DNA of 64,000 bases from Symbiodinium natans (Eukaryota > Sar > Dinophyceae > Suessiales > Symbiodiniaceae), in NCBI GenBank assembly GCA_905221605.1, contig CAJNDS010002277.1:271001-335000 (forward strand), given 5' to 3'. Positions 46,490 to 58,407 of this stretch are shown here, piece by piece; the stretch's first letter is position 1, and every line of letters starts with the position of its first letter. Made by a program: the position numbers and the translations under genes. The notes under the pieces are model-generated. The model ran no database searches. It worked only from the letters and a program-made list of their open reading frames with translations, and had not been told where the DNA came from.

Positions 46490-47739
46490 GTGACGGCTGT
46501 GATAACTTTGCCGGGGATCTCTTAGTTCAGTCTCGGCTTTGCAGCTTTGAGGTCAAGAGGCGCCGGGGCATGCAAGAGTTGTCTGGCCAGCAAGCCGAAC
46601 ATCTGTTAAGAAGTCTGAACTGCAGGGTGCAGGGACGGCTTGACAAAGTTTTCCTGTAGACTTCACGACTGAAAGCTTCTGCAGGAGTGCCACTTGGACC
46701 ATCGACCAACAGATGCTTCACAAGAGCGCATTCCTGTCAGGCTCGCAGCTGCATGCTTCGTGCTTTCCACTTCAGAAGCCGAGTCCTGCGGGTATCGAGT
46801 AGATTTTGTGGGAAGTAATCCTTGAAAGCCTCACAGACAGACAGACACACACACACACACGCACACACACGTACACCTTTTCAATCGCCCAAAAGCCCCA
46901 AAATGGCCTTCCCTCTCAAGGTCCCGGCTACAAGGCAGACAGCTGCTGGGAGGAGGCATTCATTCTGCAGCGCTGATGCATAGTCGGGAGTTAAAAATTT
47001 GAGGGTTTGCAAGAGCAGCGGGGGGCTTTTGACGTCGGCAGCGAACTCTGAGGAAGCTGCACGGCAATGCGGACCGTCCTACTTAGCTGAGCACACATAT
47101 CATGTGGAAGGACACGAAGCCAGTTGCTCTGGCAAACGAGATGTTCCCAGCCCGCCACTTGTTCTGCAGATTGATGAACGTATTAAGCATGAGTGCAGGG
47201 TGAGTAGGAACAAGCATGTGCACCGTGTAATTAGTAATTAGATGGCTCAGGCAGCTTCTACAAGCAAGACACGGTGATCTCAATTCCTTCAAGGCCGCTT
47301 GGCGAGACCGATGCTACTACATCGGTGCAGCGATTGACAAGTTCTGAAGTGCGACGAAGCTGCGCGAAGCCTGCGCTGCCAGATGCTGCCAGGTTCAGTC
47401 CCCATCCCCGATCCCGGCGCTTTGGAGGCCAAAATCCATGGCTTTGTAAGAGAAGAAAGGAGGGGAAACGACATGGAGAGACCCGCTTCAGACCTCCTGC
47501 TGTGTCTACAGCTTTCATTCTCGCATGTCCCCTCACGCAGGGCGCACTGTGCTGGGCTTCTTTGCCGGGTCGCCGAACTCTTGCGCCCGCAAGAGGCCTG
47601 CATTAGCACAGATACTCACAGGCTTAAAGTGTAACAACAAGCCGCCAGCATCTTGCATCCAACAGAATCCACCAGCGACTCTCTGCTCAGGGTGCTTGCA
47701 GCACTGGCAGCGGAGCCAGGATTCGAGCCTCGGCTAGGG
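46490..47739. other. Intergenic, with a CA microsatellite
   Basis: No recognised gene. A dinucleotide array lies at 46832-46876. Confidence 0.4.
46832..46876. repeat. CAGA/CA microsatellite
   Basis: (CAGA)n followed by (CA)n interrupted by single G bases. Seen directly. Confidence 0.85.
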
Positions 47740-48801
47740 CTACCAACGTCTCGGCGAGAGGTAGCAGCGAGCTCCCCTCAACTGCATTTCGCAGAGTACC
47801 GCATCTGACAGAGCACGCCAAGCTGACCCGATCTTCAGGAGGCTTGAGTTCACCCACAACGTCCGAAGATTCCGGAAATAATTGGGACCAGATCTGGGCA
47901 GGGCAGTCTTTTGCAGGCGTCTGCAGGCAAGCCGTTGTGCATGCCAGTGTATGCCAAGGATGTCTCGACCAGCTTCGCCAAGGACGACGAGAACTACCGC
48001 GAGCGCATGTGGAGAGCTCGCTTCTGCTTCGTACTCCGAGGACGGGAAGGGGTTGGCTTCAACACTCACAGGCTTTGCAAAAGAGAGGTGCGCAGACTCC
48101 GAGGGGCCTTCGTGCTTTTGCGTGTGTGCAGTGGTGGTGCAGTCACAGTTGGATAGCAAGTAAGCACGCTTGTAAAGCATGTCCTTCAATGCCTTTGATG
48201 GCCTCACGGTGTCTTCAGCCTCTCATCTGCTCCGCTCTGTGCCACCCGGGAAGGATCCTCGCACACCAACAATGTTCGACTTTACGATGCTCTGCGGAGA
48301 ATGCGCGAACTCTAAATTCACACAAGTTGGCTTCAGTAGGCAAGTCCCATGTCCGCAAGTCATAAAGGTCTTCCAGAAACGGCTTCTGCTTAGATAAGAT
48401 GTCCATGACGGCACAGTAGCTTTATTGATCATGAGTTTCGGATGATGCTGTGGACAGCAGTTCAGGATGTTATGGCCCACGGATGTGTTCCAGTGGTCGT
48501 GTCCGACGACTTCCAAGCCCCATTGGACAGGCATTGCGGCAATGCGGCTGTGGCTGACGAGGGACTCTGTAAGTATCTGCAGCTCATGCGGCGCCAGCCA
48601 TGACGAAAGGAGGGTCGATAGTTCATCTTCAATAATGCGTTCAAAGATGCCCACCGAGACCGAGATGTCAAGCAAGTCCAGAGCGTTGACGGTGTCATGT
48701 TGGCAGGTTGCTTCCCTGGAGGGAGATGGCCATCTTCTTGCCGACGAGCAGCATCCCAAGGCAGTGTCCCACGGCATGCCACAAACAGCCATGACAGTCA
48801 C
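47740..48801 (-). CDS. Possible minus-strand exons, unknown protein
   Basis: Weak candidate. Minus-strand frames carry stretches with protein-like composition: about 48450-48700 (VGIFERIIEDELSTLLSSWL, then a Trp/His-rich part), 48215-48406 starting at an ATG (MDILSKQKPFLEDLYDLRTW), and a frame at 47740-48207. They lie in different frames, so introns or frameshifts would be needed to join them. No family is recognised. A competing plus-strand piece (KPLCMPVYAKDVSTSFAKDD, about 47929-47988) is equally unexplained. Boundaries are nominal. Confidence 0.2.
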
Positions 48802-49746
48802 AAGCCATTGGCGGGGGTCCTCAAGTTGTGCAGGCCTGGTAGAGGCAAAACCGCTCCGAACTCAAAGCAATCTGCCATTCGTACCGAACGATCGACTCTC
48901 ATCTCTGGCACGCAGGCTTGCGGAGATCCTTCGGCATGAAATCACAGAGGCATGGACGGGCCTGTCTTACCTAGACCATGTAGAATCGCAAACGCTGCAG
49001 TGCATGTAGCCACCCAGAAGCCGCGAAAAAGTCCGAAGCATCGCTGAAGCATTGCTGACCGTCCCAAAAGCGGCCTTTGCAACAGCGCAAGCTCCAGTCG
49101 GCACAGCAGCCTGACAATTGGCTGAGTCTTGCTTTGAAGGCGGATCGTTGGCGCTACTTCCAGAACATCGCGCTCGGCAGTCCTCCAGGCCATCCTACTG
49201 CCAACAAGCTACTCCTAGTGGACCCTGAGCTTCCGCCAGGTGCTAAAGGCTTTCCTGCAGACCTCACCATGGCCAAGACCATGGCAAGCACCAAAGGTCT
49301 GGACCAGGTCGGGCAAGAAAATCCGTTCATCGTCGCGTTCCCGGGTTTGTGTATGAGCAACTTCTCTACATAGTTGGTGAGAGCATTTGCTCGCTTGCAT
49401 TTGTCCGATACATGCTGACTCTGCTACACACACTTTCCCACCAGCTTCCTGTCACAGTTTTCCTGTACGTCCGGGGAATCGTGCAGAGTCAGGAGACACT
49501 TTGGAGTGGCTTGTCTGCCAGCAAGGCCCGATACCGTTGAACGGGTTAGGATTACATGATCTGAGCTTCTCAAGAAGTCTCGAGTGTCATTTGCTGCCTT
49601 CCCTCGTGAAGTGCTCGCTTGAAGCTTTTCTGGCCTCTTGAAGCAATATAAGCAATCTGGGACTGCTGGTTACCCTTCACAACCGTAGAATCTAGAAGAC
49701 TTCTAGCTGCAGAAGAGAAGAACTCTAAGAATTCTCCGGGGACGAG
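48802..49746. other. Intergenic, nothing recognised
   Basis: A plus-strand frame at about 49077-49373 contains KADRWRYFQNIALGSPPGHP and may be a fragment of an exon; the family is not recognised. Confidence 0.3.
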
Positions 49747-49819
49747 AACCCTAAACCCTAAACCTTAAACCCTGAAAACATCTGAAAACCCTAAACCCTA
49801 AAACCCCAAAAACCCAAGC
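49747..49819. repeat. Interstitial telomere-type repeat (CCCTAAA)
   Basis: Two clusters of CCCTAAA, with variants CCTTAAA and CCCCAAAA, separated by about 15 bp. Confidence 0.8.
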
Positions 49820-52469
49820 CATGAGATGCCTCTGAAGGTCTTCGAGTGGCATGAGAGCCAGTTCTGGATGCTCTTCTACGCTGACGTCGCCTCGAAGCTG
49901 CGAGATCGGCTCCGCGAGGCCGCAAGAGAGCGAACTGAAGAGTTACGACAGCTGCTTTTTTTGCTAACTTTTGGAAACATCATATATATATATATATGTA
50001 TAGAATAACATATAACATCTTAACAGATTAGAAATTATGCATTATAGGTTATAGATCATATATTATATACTATCACATATACACACTTGACCCGAGGCAA
50101 AGGCTCCACCCAGCGAGACGACTGAACGCAATTCAACGGAGACGCCGCTTCTGGCCGCCTGGCACACCGCTGCCTTGGTAGCCTGTTCGCCACGCTGTAG
50201 CCGGGCCTTCTACCCACACAGGTAAGTCGTTGGGCGAAACACGGCCTGACCAGATACATACAAGTACAGTAATGGTCTGCTTTTGGGGTGATTCGCAGGC
50301 TTGGCCCAAAGCACACAGGGCCTCTCATATTACAATAATTCATCTCGAGCCTGGAACAAAAGCAAGCCGCTGAGCATCAACACAAGTGGCCGCATGGTGA
50401 GCATTGCGCTTTTTACACTTCCGGCCTGCACTCAGTCAGCAAAAGCAGGTGCACAAGGGCCAACAGCACAAGTTTCCGTACGAAGTTCTTTGCTGATGTA
50501 GACAGTGCCGATTAAGAGGATCAGGAGCGTTTCTTCGATCGCTAGGTCTTGTCAGTTGGAGCACCTCAAAATCATACCCGACATTTTCAGGGTGGCATCA
50601 TCGCTTAAATGGAACTTTCAAAGAGTCACCACCGTCACCGTACATGATGTGAATGATGTGAATAAAGAAGAAGAAGACGAAAAGACAGACCATGACAGAC
50701 ATTCAGGCAGCATTCCGATGGGTCTTGGACTTGAATTGGCGCCGTGACCAACGCTGCGCGGCAAAGAGGGAAATTCAGCAATCCACCTTCTTAAGCCTTT
50801 TCAGGCAGAGTTTTGCGGCATGCATAGACTGGAAAGTCAAGAAAGCTTAAAGCGCATGCATAGGATGTCACAGAATTCACCAGTGCCGGACAACAGAGGT
50901 ACCTAGAGAGGATCAAGTCCTTGCCTGTGAAATCTCAATCTCCCGTCAAAGTTGTTGCATGCGAAGCTTTAAGGACCGTGGGTTTTCGTGGACTGCGGCG
51001 GAGTGTCTCCTGAACCCTTTCGGGCACTTGGAGGCCTTCCAGTGCATGGGAGGACGGTATGCTCCAGAAACAGAGACTCAGCCAGGGAGGCTGAGAGCAC
51101 CTGAGAGCTGTATCCTTGGTTTTGTGATCAGGCTGGCGCGATGTAGACGGCTGCTGTCAGGCACGCTCCTGGATCATGTTTCCAGTCAGAGCCGGCAACC
51201 TTCAAGCTACAGCGTTGGAGCTATAGGGCGCTAATGTCAGGCACAAGCTTTCACTTGCACCCTCTGCACGCCAAATACTCTCCGTCATGTTTTGCAGCTC
51301 TGGCATCCCTCACCTCTCACTCTTTCTTCTGCCTTGACGACCGGTGTGTCTCAGGCCCGAATGCTGGCTGTTGAGTGGCGAAACCCTTCACTCAAACGTC
51401 CGTATCGTCCGTCTTTGCCCAAGTTGGGAGAACACGGGACCTCACAGTTTCGAGAGATGTCGGGGGCAGCATGATGCCGGACAGTGCTGATGTGGGTTAG
51501 GAGAGGACTTCCTGGCAGATCTTCAGACTTTGAACATAGGTGACAATGTGCATCTGTGAGCTGTGAATGCAACACTCTTTTGCGACCAAGCGACCGAGGC
51601 AGGTGGCGGGCCTTCCAGCTCTTAGGCAGTGCACGGAGGTCACCGTCATCCAGGACTGGGCCGAACGAGTTGGCGCCCATGGGCTTCAGGGAAAAAATGC
51701 TCCCCGGCGGGAGGACAGCGACTTGTCTAAGCTCCAGCAGATCTCCAAGCAACTCCCCGGCTTGTGCCGCAGGCCATGCAGATTGTTGCGAGCGCCACCT
51801 TAACGTGAAAACTTTCATTTAGGACTTTAGGGCTGGGTCCATTGACTACAGAAAAGTCGTTGGCACGGAAGGCGCAAATGTCAAGCACCTGACAGCGACA
51901 ATGCCCAAGCAGAGGGTCTGGCGGACATCGTCGTGCAGGTCTGAGGCTATGAAGTCACCTGGGGAAGTGAAATTCCAGCACAGTTCAACACTATGAAAAA
52001 TGCGTGATGGCTTGGCTAGGTCGGTCGTCGCTGCCACCCAGATCGAGCCTTGCTTGCATGAACTTTGCATGATTTGCGCCACGAAGGGCCCACAGGAAGT
52101 GTCTCGAATGGGAGGTGGTCCTTAGTGGTCCCACAGTACCAAGGTCTCTTCACACTGTTGCCCAAGCTCTGGCCCCGCTACTTGTGGCTGGAAGGCATCG
52201 GCTCGCCGTCAAGAAAAGAGACCTGCCGTTGCTCCAGGAAAGAAGTTGCCTCGTGAAGCTTCGGGCGGCTTGCGCCGCTGCGCCGCATTGTGCCATGCCA
52301 TGCGAGGCGCCAGCCCATCCGCAGCACGCTCCGGGCTCCTGCGCGCTCTCCTGCAGGCAACACGGCGAAGGCCTCCACTCAAGTTTTTCACACTGTCTGC
52401 AAACCACGCTACCAAGGAGGGATGGCTGTGCTTCCGTCCCGCAGCTTGGCACATCTTGGCACCAATCTG
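49820..52469. other. Intergenic with an AT-rich patch
   Basis: A (TA)n run at 49982-49997 is followed by about 80 bp of AT-rich sequence to about 50080. No gene was recognised in the rest. Confidence 0.4.
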
Positions 52470-52525
52470 CGCACCATTGTGCACACTTGTGCACACTAGT
52501 GCACACTTGTGCACACTTGTGCACG
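52470..52525. repeat. 10-bp tandem repeat (GTGCACACTT)
   Basis: Five copies of GTGCACACTT with variants (GTGCACACTA). Each unit contains the palindrome GTGCAC, so the array is a regularly spaced series of palindromes. It reads as a Cys/His-rich repeat (VHKCAQVC) on the minus strand; I regard that as a by-product. Confidence 0.85.
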
Positions 52526-54618
52526 GCCGTTGACATCCTGGAAGCTTTTTGGATTGGGGCTTGCGTTGAGGCCTGGTGTTGTGCATAGGCCTTCTGCATC
52601 TCAGCTTCTCAGGCTGGCGCTCGCCTAGCGCCACTCTTCGAGCCCTTCGCCGGGAAGCCGCAGCTGGGTCGAGGTGGCGCATTGTGTGCACAGGACCCAT
52701 ATGCCATATCATCAAAACTCGGGTTCTCTTTGACTCCGCGACTTAGACCAAAGCAGGAGACTGACGAGAGCTTGGACCTGCTTGTTCGCACGGGTCCCTA
52801 CTCGTCGCAAGGTCCCGAGTGCCTGGGTGGCAGTACTTGGGGTCACCGTGAGCAGAGGCAGAAGTAGTGACTGTAGTCACCTGTGACTCACCTGTGTATT
52901 CATTGTGCATTCCTAGAGTTAGCTTGCGCGCCGAGACCAGTGACCAGGCGTTGGGGTGCGCAGTTCGTCTTCAAGCCGCCCAAGGACCGGACACACCACG
53001 CACAAGGGCTGCATGCAAATTGTTGGCATGCTAGCCGAACTTGTGCTGACCAGGGCATTCCAATTCTTTCCAAAGCTCTGAAGGAGGCAGCCAACACGCG
53101 AGGACGTTTCTTGCACTCATTCGGTTAGCTTGCGATCCGAGACTCGGACGGGTCGGAACGGGTCGGTGCTGCCGGGCAACCTGCGTCTTCGAGTTCATGG
53201 TCGAGGTTCTGCCGAGGGTCACGCGAGCACATCACGTTGTTCCCCGAGAACCTGGCGTATCTGGCTAAGAACCACCACCTGCGCCGCTGGAGTCGACCAG
53301 AAGCCTATTGAGCCTTGTCCAAGGCCACCCCCGCACTGCCAGCAACCGGCCAGCTTCGAGGAAGATGAGAGCCTCATAGAGGCTCAAAGAGGCTCAAAGC
53401 TCATGGCTCAAGGTGTGAAGGATGGTGCTCTGCCAGAACTTCCACGCCTCCGTCCAAACAGGGCTCAGCGCACGAGGTTGCCCTCATTCTACGCCATGCA
53501 CATGTGGACGTGGACCATTCTTGAACATATAGTCGCATCCGTGCATGCGACAGCTAATGTCCCCTAACTCTTCCGCACGGCATGATGAGTTCATCCAACT
53601 GATCGAAAATAGGCATGATCTAAGCTGTTTCTCTTCGCAGAGAAAAAGGTGCGAGGTGCGCTCATGCCTTGCACCAAGCTGCTCACAAAGCTGTTCCTAT
53701 GCTGTCCTTAAGCACCACGGTGGCCGAAGCATTTGGAGGCCACGGAGTTGACCCGAGCTGTCCGAGTTCGAGTTGGAGGAAGGAGCTGAACGGTCACCAA
53801 AGAAGGGCGCTGCCGGGGGAAGCTTTGAGAAGCATTGCCGCAGCATTGCGAGTGGAGCACGTGGCATTCCAGGTGGTAAGATTTGCCCGCGTGTGTTGCG
53901 CCATCCGGTACCATGACATGAACATTTTTCCATTTAATGGGCAGTCACCCCCTCAGCGCATGCTACAGTAGAGGCCGCCCGCAAAGCATTCGCAAAGTCC
54001 TGACCCCTGTACCTTTGTGCGCAGCAGAGTTTCCAAGAACTGGCATGCACAGCACACCCTTGGGCCAGATCTCCTCCGGCTGAAGATCTTGGCTCAAAGC
54101 CGAATTAGTGTGCGCCTTCTCTCGCAACAAGCGCCACCCGCCATCAATTCATTTTTGGGGGACTCTTCATTTCCCGGCTGTTATTCCATCGGCCTTTCCC
54201 GGAGAGATTGAAACTCAGGTAGAGGGCAGCGGGCATTGGGCAGCTGCTCGATGTTCTTCTGCTGCTGCAACGAGGAGCGGGAGGGCTTCGATGCGGTTGC
54301 CGTGGCACCTCGGACCAGAAATTTGCAGCAGATATGTTACGAGAAGTGCACAATGTGGCTGGCTGTATCGAACAATGACATGGCGGGGTCTCATGGCAGG
54401 GCTATGTAGTTGATACTTGTAGCTTCCAGAATCTTTAGAAATGATAGAACTTACATATAGAACTTACAGATGAAATTCGCTCTTCTCAGGCTGGCATTTC
54501 AAAACCCGTGCCGCTTGGGCACTGAGGATGGCGAGCGCACGCACGGACTCGTCAAGTCGACTCCGGCCCTTGCGGAGTCCATGATGGCACCTGGGAGGGA
54601 CTATGAGGGACCATTTGG
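52526..54618. other. Intergenic, nothing recognised
   Basis: Short frames on both strands. No family or RNA gene was recognised. Confidence 0.4.
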
Positions 54619-54702
54619 AGTTTAGGGAAGTTTAGGGTTGAGAGTTTAGGGTTTAGGATTTCGCCCCCCCCCGCCTCCCAGTTTCAGGGTTTAAGGTTTA
54701 GC
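54619..54702. repeat. Interstitial telomere-type repeat (TTTAGGG)
   Basis: Several TTTAGGG units interrupted by AAG and GAGAG and by a short C run. The orientation is opposite to the patch at 49.7 kb. Confidence 0.8.
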
Positions 54703-55030
54703 CCTCGTCATGGTCTTATTTTGGGGCGAAGCTGCAAACAGCTCTTTCTTCCAGCTTTTCAACTGCGTCTGCATTCCTACCAGTAGCAGAGCACCTCAGT
54801 AAGGCTGAAAGTGGCCTATACAGTGTTCAGCTTCAGCGCGGAACAGATCGGAAGTGGGATTTGGCCCTGGAGAAGTCAGACGTAGACGCTCGGAGCAAAA
54901 GCGTTCTATGACTTAAGCTCGGACTGTCGCTGCAGATTGCTCGCCACATCATGCTAGCATGCTGGAGGTTCGGCATGTTGTGTTGTCACGTCGTGTTTGC
55001 ACCGTTCAAGACACGCAGCCATGTTTTCAG

Positions 55031-55284
55031 GACCACTTGATGATCAAGAGGATTACCAACGCTGTGACGGATTGGAACAAGCGCCTTGCCTCCACATGAC
55101 GTGGCGACACCCAGAATGTGTATAGTTAGAAAGGCTGACCGATTACTGCAGCTGCTGCAGACTGGAGCGAAACAGGGTGAACTTCCGAGGAACAACCCCA
55201 CGAACATGCAAATTAGCGTCTACGATCGCATCATCGAAGTCAATGGCCTGCGCGCCTCTGGAAAGGAGCTCGCCAGCTTCTCAG
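55031..55284 (+). CDS. Possible PDZ-like domain, two exon pieces
   Basis: After TTTTCAG (acceptor-like) the plus strand reads DHLMIKRITNAVTDWNKRLA at 55031-55090. At about 55217-55283, after TTAG, it reads VYDRIIEVNGLRASGKELAS and is followed by CAGGTCTG, which fits a GT donor. Together they match the middle of a PDZ-like domain: the I-x-x-G/A-x-V-x-x-W-N segment followed by the D-R-I-x-E-V-N-G strand-turn. The two are separated by an in-frame TGA and about 120 bp that would have to be an intron. In dinoflagellates such W-N...D-R-I-V-E-V-N-G modules are frequent. Function and the rest of the gene are unknown, and the piece may be a pseudogene. Confidence 0.4.
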
Positions 55285-55620
55285 GTCTGAGCTTCGATGC
55301 CAAGCTTTAAGCACTCGGCTTTTGCGGTGGAAGTTCACCACCCAGGCAAAAGCTTTGGAAAACACTTCGGAGGACCAGGTCCCGTTTGGCTTCATGTTGC
55401 CATTTAATGCAGCTGCGCACTGCAGAGGCTGTCATGCGCTTTCTGTTGGAGTCTAGCTTCGACTCCTTCGACTCCCTTGAAGGTGAGTCTATTGCTTCAG
55501 CGGCCACACACACGAACTCTCATTCTGAAGCGGCCTGGGAGCTCTTGTCGACAATTAGGGGGCTTCAGTTTGCTGGGACCATGGTGGGACCTGAAACGTA
55601 ACCTCGGCTTGCCAAGGAAG

Positions 55621-55731
55621 TTGGGGATCATCGCGAACTACATGCCAAACTACTCCCTTAAGCCGTGGATCGACACCATTGCAGAAGGTTTGGTTCACGA
55701 TTGGAACAAGGCCCTTGAGTTCAAGCGGGTG
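55621..55731 (+). CDS. Second PDZ-like fragment
   Basis: Reads LGIIANYMPNYSLKPWIDTI then AEGLVHDWNKALEFKRV, the carboxylate-binding L-G-I-like strand followed by I-x-x-G-L-V-x-x-W-N. It is the same module as the piece at 55031. The expected D-R-I-V-E-V-N-G part does not follow; instead there is a G homopolymer. Either an intron starts here or this is a broken duplicate. The tandem arrangement suggests a repeat-containing gene or a local duplication. Confidence 0.4.
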
Positions 55732-57170
55732 GGGGGGGGAAGGCGGCATTTAGTGAGACGGTGTCAACTCCGGAGTGGATCTCTGGCCTTGGATTGCTCG
55801 GGGATGTCAAAGTTTCAGGTGACTTGAGGATCTTTTCATGTCTGCAATAACGCACTCGGTCCTAGTAGATCCTGAAAAGTCAAGTTAGGGCGTGAGAGGG
55901 TCCTTCGCAATGTTAAGCATCAAGCAAGCCTCGATAGGCTTGCTTTGAACCGTTCGCACGCAAGCTCTGTGTCAAAACCATGTCCCGGTTGCCCGGCAAA
56001 TATGCTCTCAAGTCCACTGCCCATGGGAGGTTAATATTGATGCCGCTATCCGAGAGCACGACCGAATAATGTCTGTCAACGGTGTGCCGCATGCTCGGCA
56101 GGGCTTGACTGCGCTTGGAAGGGCAGGATTGAACTGCATTGGAGATCATTGAGGGATAGCATTAATTGCCTTGAGCATGTGGTTTCTGATGCATTCACTG
56201 CATGTTGGTCCAGCTGCTGTGGCAGCATTGCTAGCATGGCTGCATTGCACACTTTACAGGCCCCAAGAATCTACCTGTGACTGTGACTGCGACACGTGAA
56301 GAGGTCCAATCCACCGGAGGATGTGGTCCACCAAATGCGGAAACCTGATGCAGACCTCGAGATAGTTTGTTTGCATTATCCGAACTGTTGAGGCGAGGTT
56401 GAACCTGCAGGCTGGTCCTGGAAAGCCAATGCAAAGACCGTGCAGAGGGATTGCGTCTCACAAGAGCGACACTCCTCTGGAGCTGTGTCACGAGGGCCTC
56501 TGCTCTTTGAATCGGAAAAGGCGCAGCGAAGCGACATTGTATATAGTCAGCTTCACCGTCCAAGTCGAGGCCCTCATGGCATGTCCTTGTGGGCACGCGG
56601 TCTACCGCAATGTGCTTCTGTGTCTTCTCTTGAGCCAAATATGTGCTTCACATTTGGCTTTCGCACTCGTTGAGGAAGTGTTGTGCAACAGGGTAGTCTG
56701 CGAAGCCCACCGCAACCGGCATCTTTTTGACTGACCAGGGCTCAAACCAACGTGGCCTAAGCAGAAGGTCTACCAATCTAAGAGTCTCATCATGATTCGC
56801 TGTTTGCTACTGTAGGGAGCCGCAGCTTCTTTCTGATCACTTGAGGAAGCTGGATCTCACCATTTGGAGACCAAGGTCCGTAAGGCAGCCACCGCTGCAA
56901 TCCGCATGGGCAATCGACATGACTCATCCACTCTCTGGTGCGTCCCCTGTTTTCTTGCTTCCGACATTCAGAGTGTCTTGCGGAGTTTCCCAAAGGGAAC
57001 TTCGTATTCCGGAGATCTGCCTATGACCAGGCACACGATGGCACGAACAAGCTTTGCTGAAGTCAAAGACGTTCCGGCAATCTCGTCATCCTGAGCCGCA
57101 TCTCAGACAGGCATACTCAGGATCCCTGTATAATTCACAATGCACAAACCAGATAAACATGTGGTTTTCA
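55732..57170. other. Intergenic, nothing recognised
   Basis: No family recognised on either strand. Confidence 0.4.
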
Positions 57171-57524
57171 AGGCACCAAAAAAGACCCTAAATAGGGAAC
57201 AAAAATCCCGAAGATGCTCCCGACCCCTTCAAGCCCCCCAACCCCCCCCCCCCTTCTGAACACCCACAAAAAATACCCCAAACCGCCAAACCCCCCCCCC
57301 CCCCCCCCCAAAAAAAAAAACAACCTTCCAAAAACCCCAAAACGGCCCATCCACATATAGAAAAGTAAAAAAAAAACAAAACCCGGCAAAACCACCCCAA
57401 ACTCCGATTACAAACCCTATACCATCCCCTCTCAACCCTCTCAACCCTCTCAACCCTCTCAACCCTCTCAACCCAACGCCCTCAACCCCCTCCTCAAACC
57501 CCCCCCTCAACCCCCCCCCTCAAG
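57171..57524. repeat. C-rich low-complexity block
   Basis: The plus strand is dominated by C and A with long C runs (57241-57253 and 57291-57309) next to an A run (57310-57320). It includes a clean 9-bp array of CTCTCAACC at about 57427-57473. The composition changes abruptly at about 57171, where the mixed sequence to the left ends. Confidence 0.8.
57427..57473. repeat. 9-bp tandem repeat (CTCTCAACC)
   Basis: Five exact copies of CTCTCAACC in a row, followed by degenerate CCTCAACCCC units. It may be a diverged telomere-like array. Confidence 0.9.
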
Positions 57525-57789
57525 TTGGCGGATACCATTTCCATTTTCTAACCATGCACACCCCCCTAGGCCACCTGAAGACCCAAAACCATAACAACCT
57601 ATACTTCAACCCTAAACCCACCGAAAGACCCATAGGAAAGACCCACCTGAAGAACCCATACTATGGAACTACCCACAACCCCATAGAAAAACCACAACCT
57701 CAAACCCATAGACCAGCACCCCCATAGAAAAACCCATATTCCCCAACCCATATTCCCTAACCCTTGAAAATGGAAATGGTACCCGCTAA
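57525..57789. mobile_element. MITE-like element with 24-bp inverted ends
   Basis: TTGGCGGATACCATTTCCAT (first 20 of 24 bp, to 57548) is matched at 22 of 24 positions by the reverse complement of 57766-57789. The 265-bp interval between has no open frame of note and is C/A-rich with repeated ACCCATA motifs. The size and ends fit a non-autonomous DNA element; no clear target-site duplication was found. Confidence 0.55.
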
Positions 57790-58407
57790 TAACTTTATAA
57801 TAATAGGGAATAAGGTTTAGGGATAAAGTAAAATCATAATACAATTATAATCTATAACAACTTAAGGATTATAAGTATATTATACTTATGATTTCTCTCG
57901 GCGCTGGGTGGCAGGAAATTATTCGTTTAATCGTTTGCATATTTACCTTTTTTGCTTTTCGTATTCTGCCTTAATTTCTGCTTATAATTCGTCGTTTAGT
58001 TTGCCTTTTTTCTTTAAATGAACTAGCTTTGTTAAATAACTTTTCATTAATGTATTCAGTTCCGTAGAGATCCTCAACGTTACCGATAAGCGCACGGCGT
58101 GGCGTTCAAATGGCAACTCTGCTGGCTGCCAGGGCAGGTACTTCGTCCAAGATTTAAGAATGTATCGACGGCCTGCGGGCCAACAACACAATGATTTTCA
58201 ACTATTCTGTGCGCCTCCAAAGTCATATATAATCCCCGCTACAAATCGAAACTACGTGCATTGCACTCGTGATGCGATTCACCGGGCCTACGATACAATC
58301 TCGCATCCCCCCAGGGCACAAATACTCTTCAATAGATCTTCTCCACCTTTCTCCAGTCTACCTAAACTCTCAAATACCACCGGCTCATATCCGATGTTCG
58401 CGGCGGC
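57790..58407 (-). pseudogene. Stop-riddled coding relict, fungal-like (RIP-like) damage
   Basis: AT-rich, unlike the rest of the window. In one minus-strand frame the sequence stays protein-like from about 58407 down to about 57887: ESLGRLEKGGEDLLKS near 58320-58370, YILKSWTKYLPWQPAELPFE near 58100-58160, then a Lys/Glu-rich helical part (LTKLVHLKKKGKLNDEL). It is broken by TGA at 58198 and 58279, TAG at 58252 and 58288, and TAA at 57982, 57943, 57919 and 57886. The downstream TAA codons sit where Gln (CAA) would suit the charged helix, so each could arise by one C-to-T change in CpA. That is the signature of repeat-induced point mutation in ascomycete fungi. The family is not identified. It could be fungal contamination, a chimeric contig or a transferred repeat. 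Confidence 0.5.

Noticed and set aside
47700-47760. GGATTCGAGCC resembling a tRNA B-box on the minus strand
   Set aside because: No acceptor stem, anticodon arm or A-box at the right distance.
52150-52599. Minus-strand Cys/His repeat (VHKCAQVC) suggestive of zinc-binding repeats
   Set aside because: Produced directly by the 10-bp GTGCACACTT minisatellite; no flanking protein-like sequence.
56627-56640. Minus-strand TTTGGCTCAAG, 11 bases shared with the dinoflagellate spliced-leader 3' end
   Set aside because: The rest of the 22-base leader does not match and no retrogene-like coding sequence follows downstream on that strand. Likely chance.
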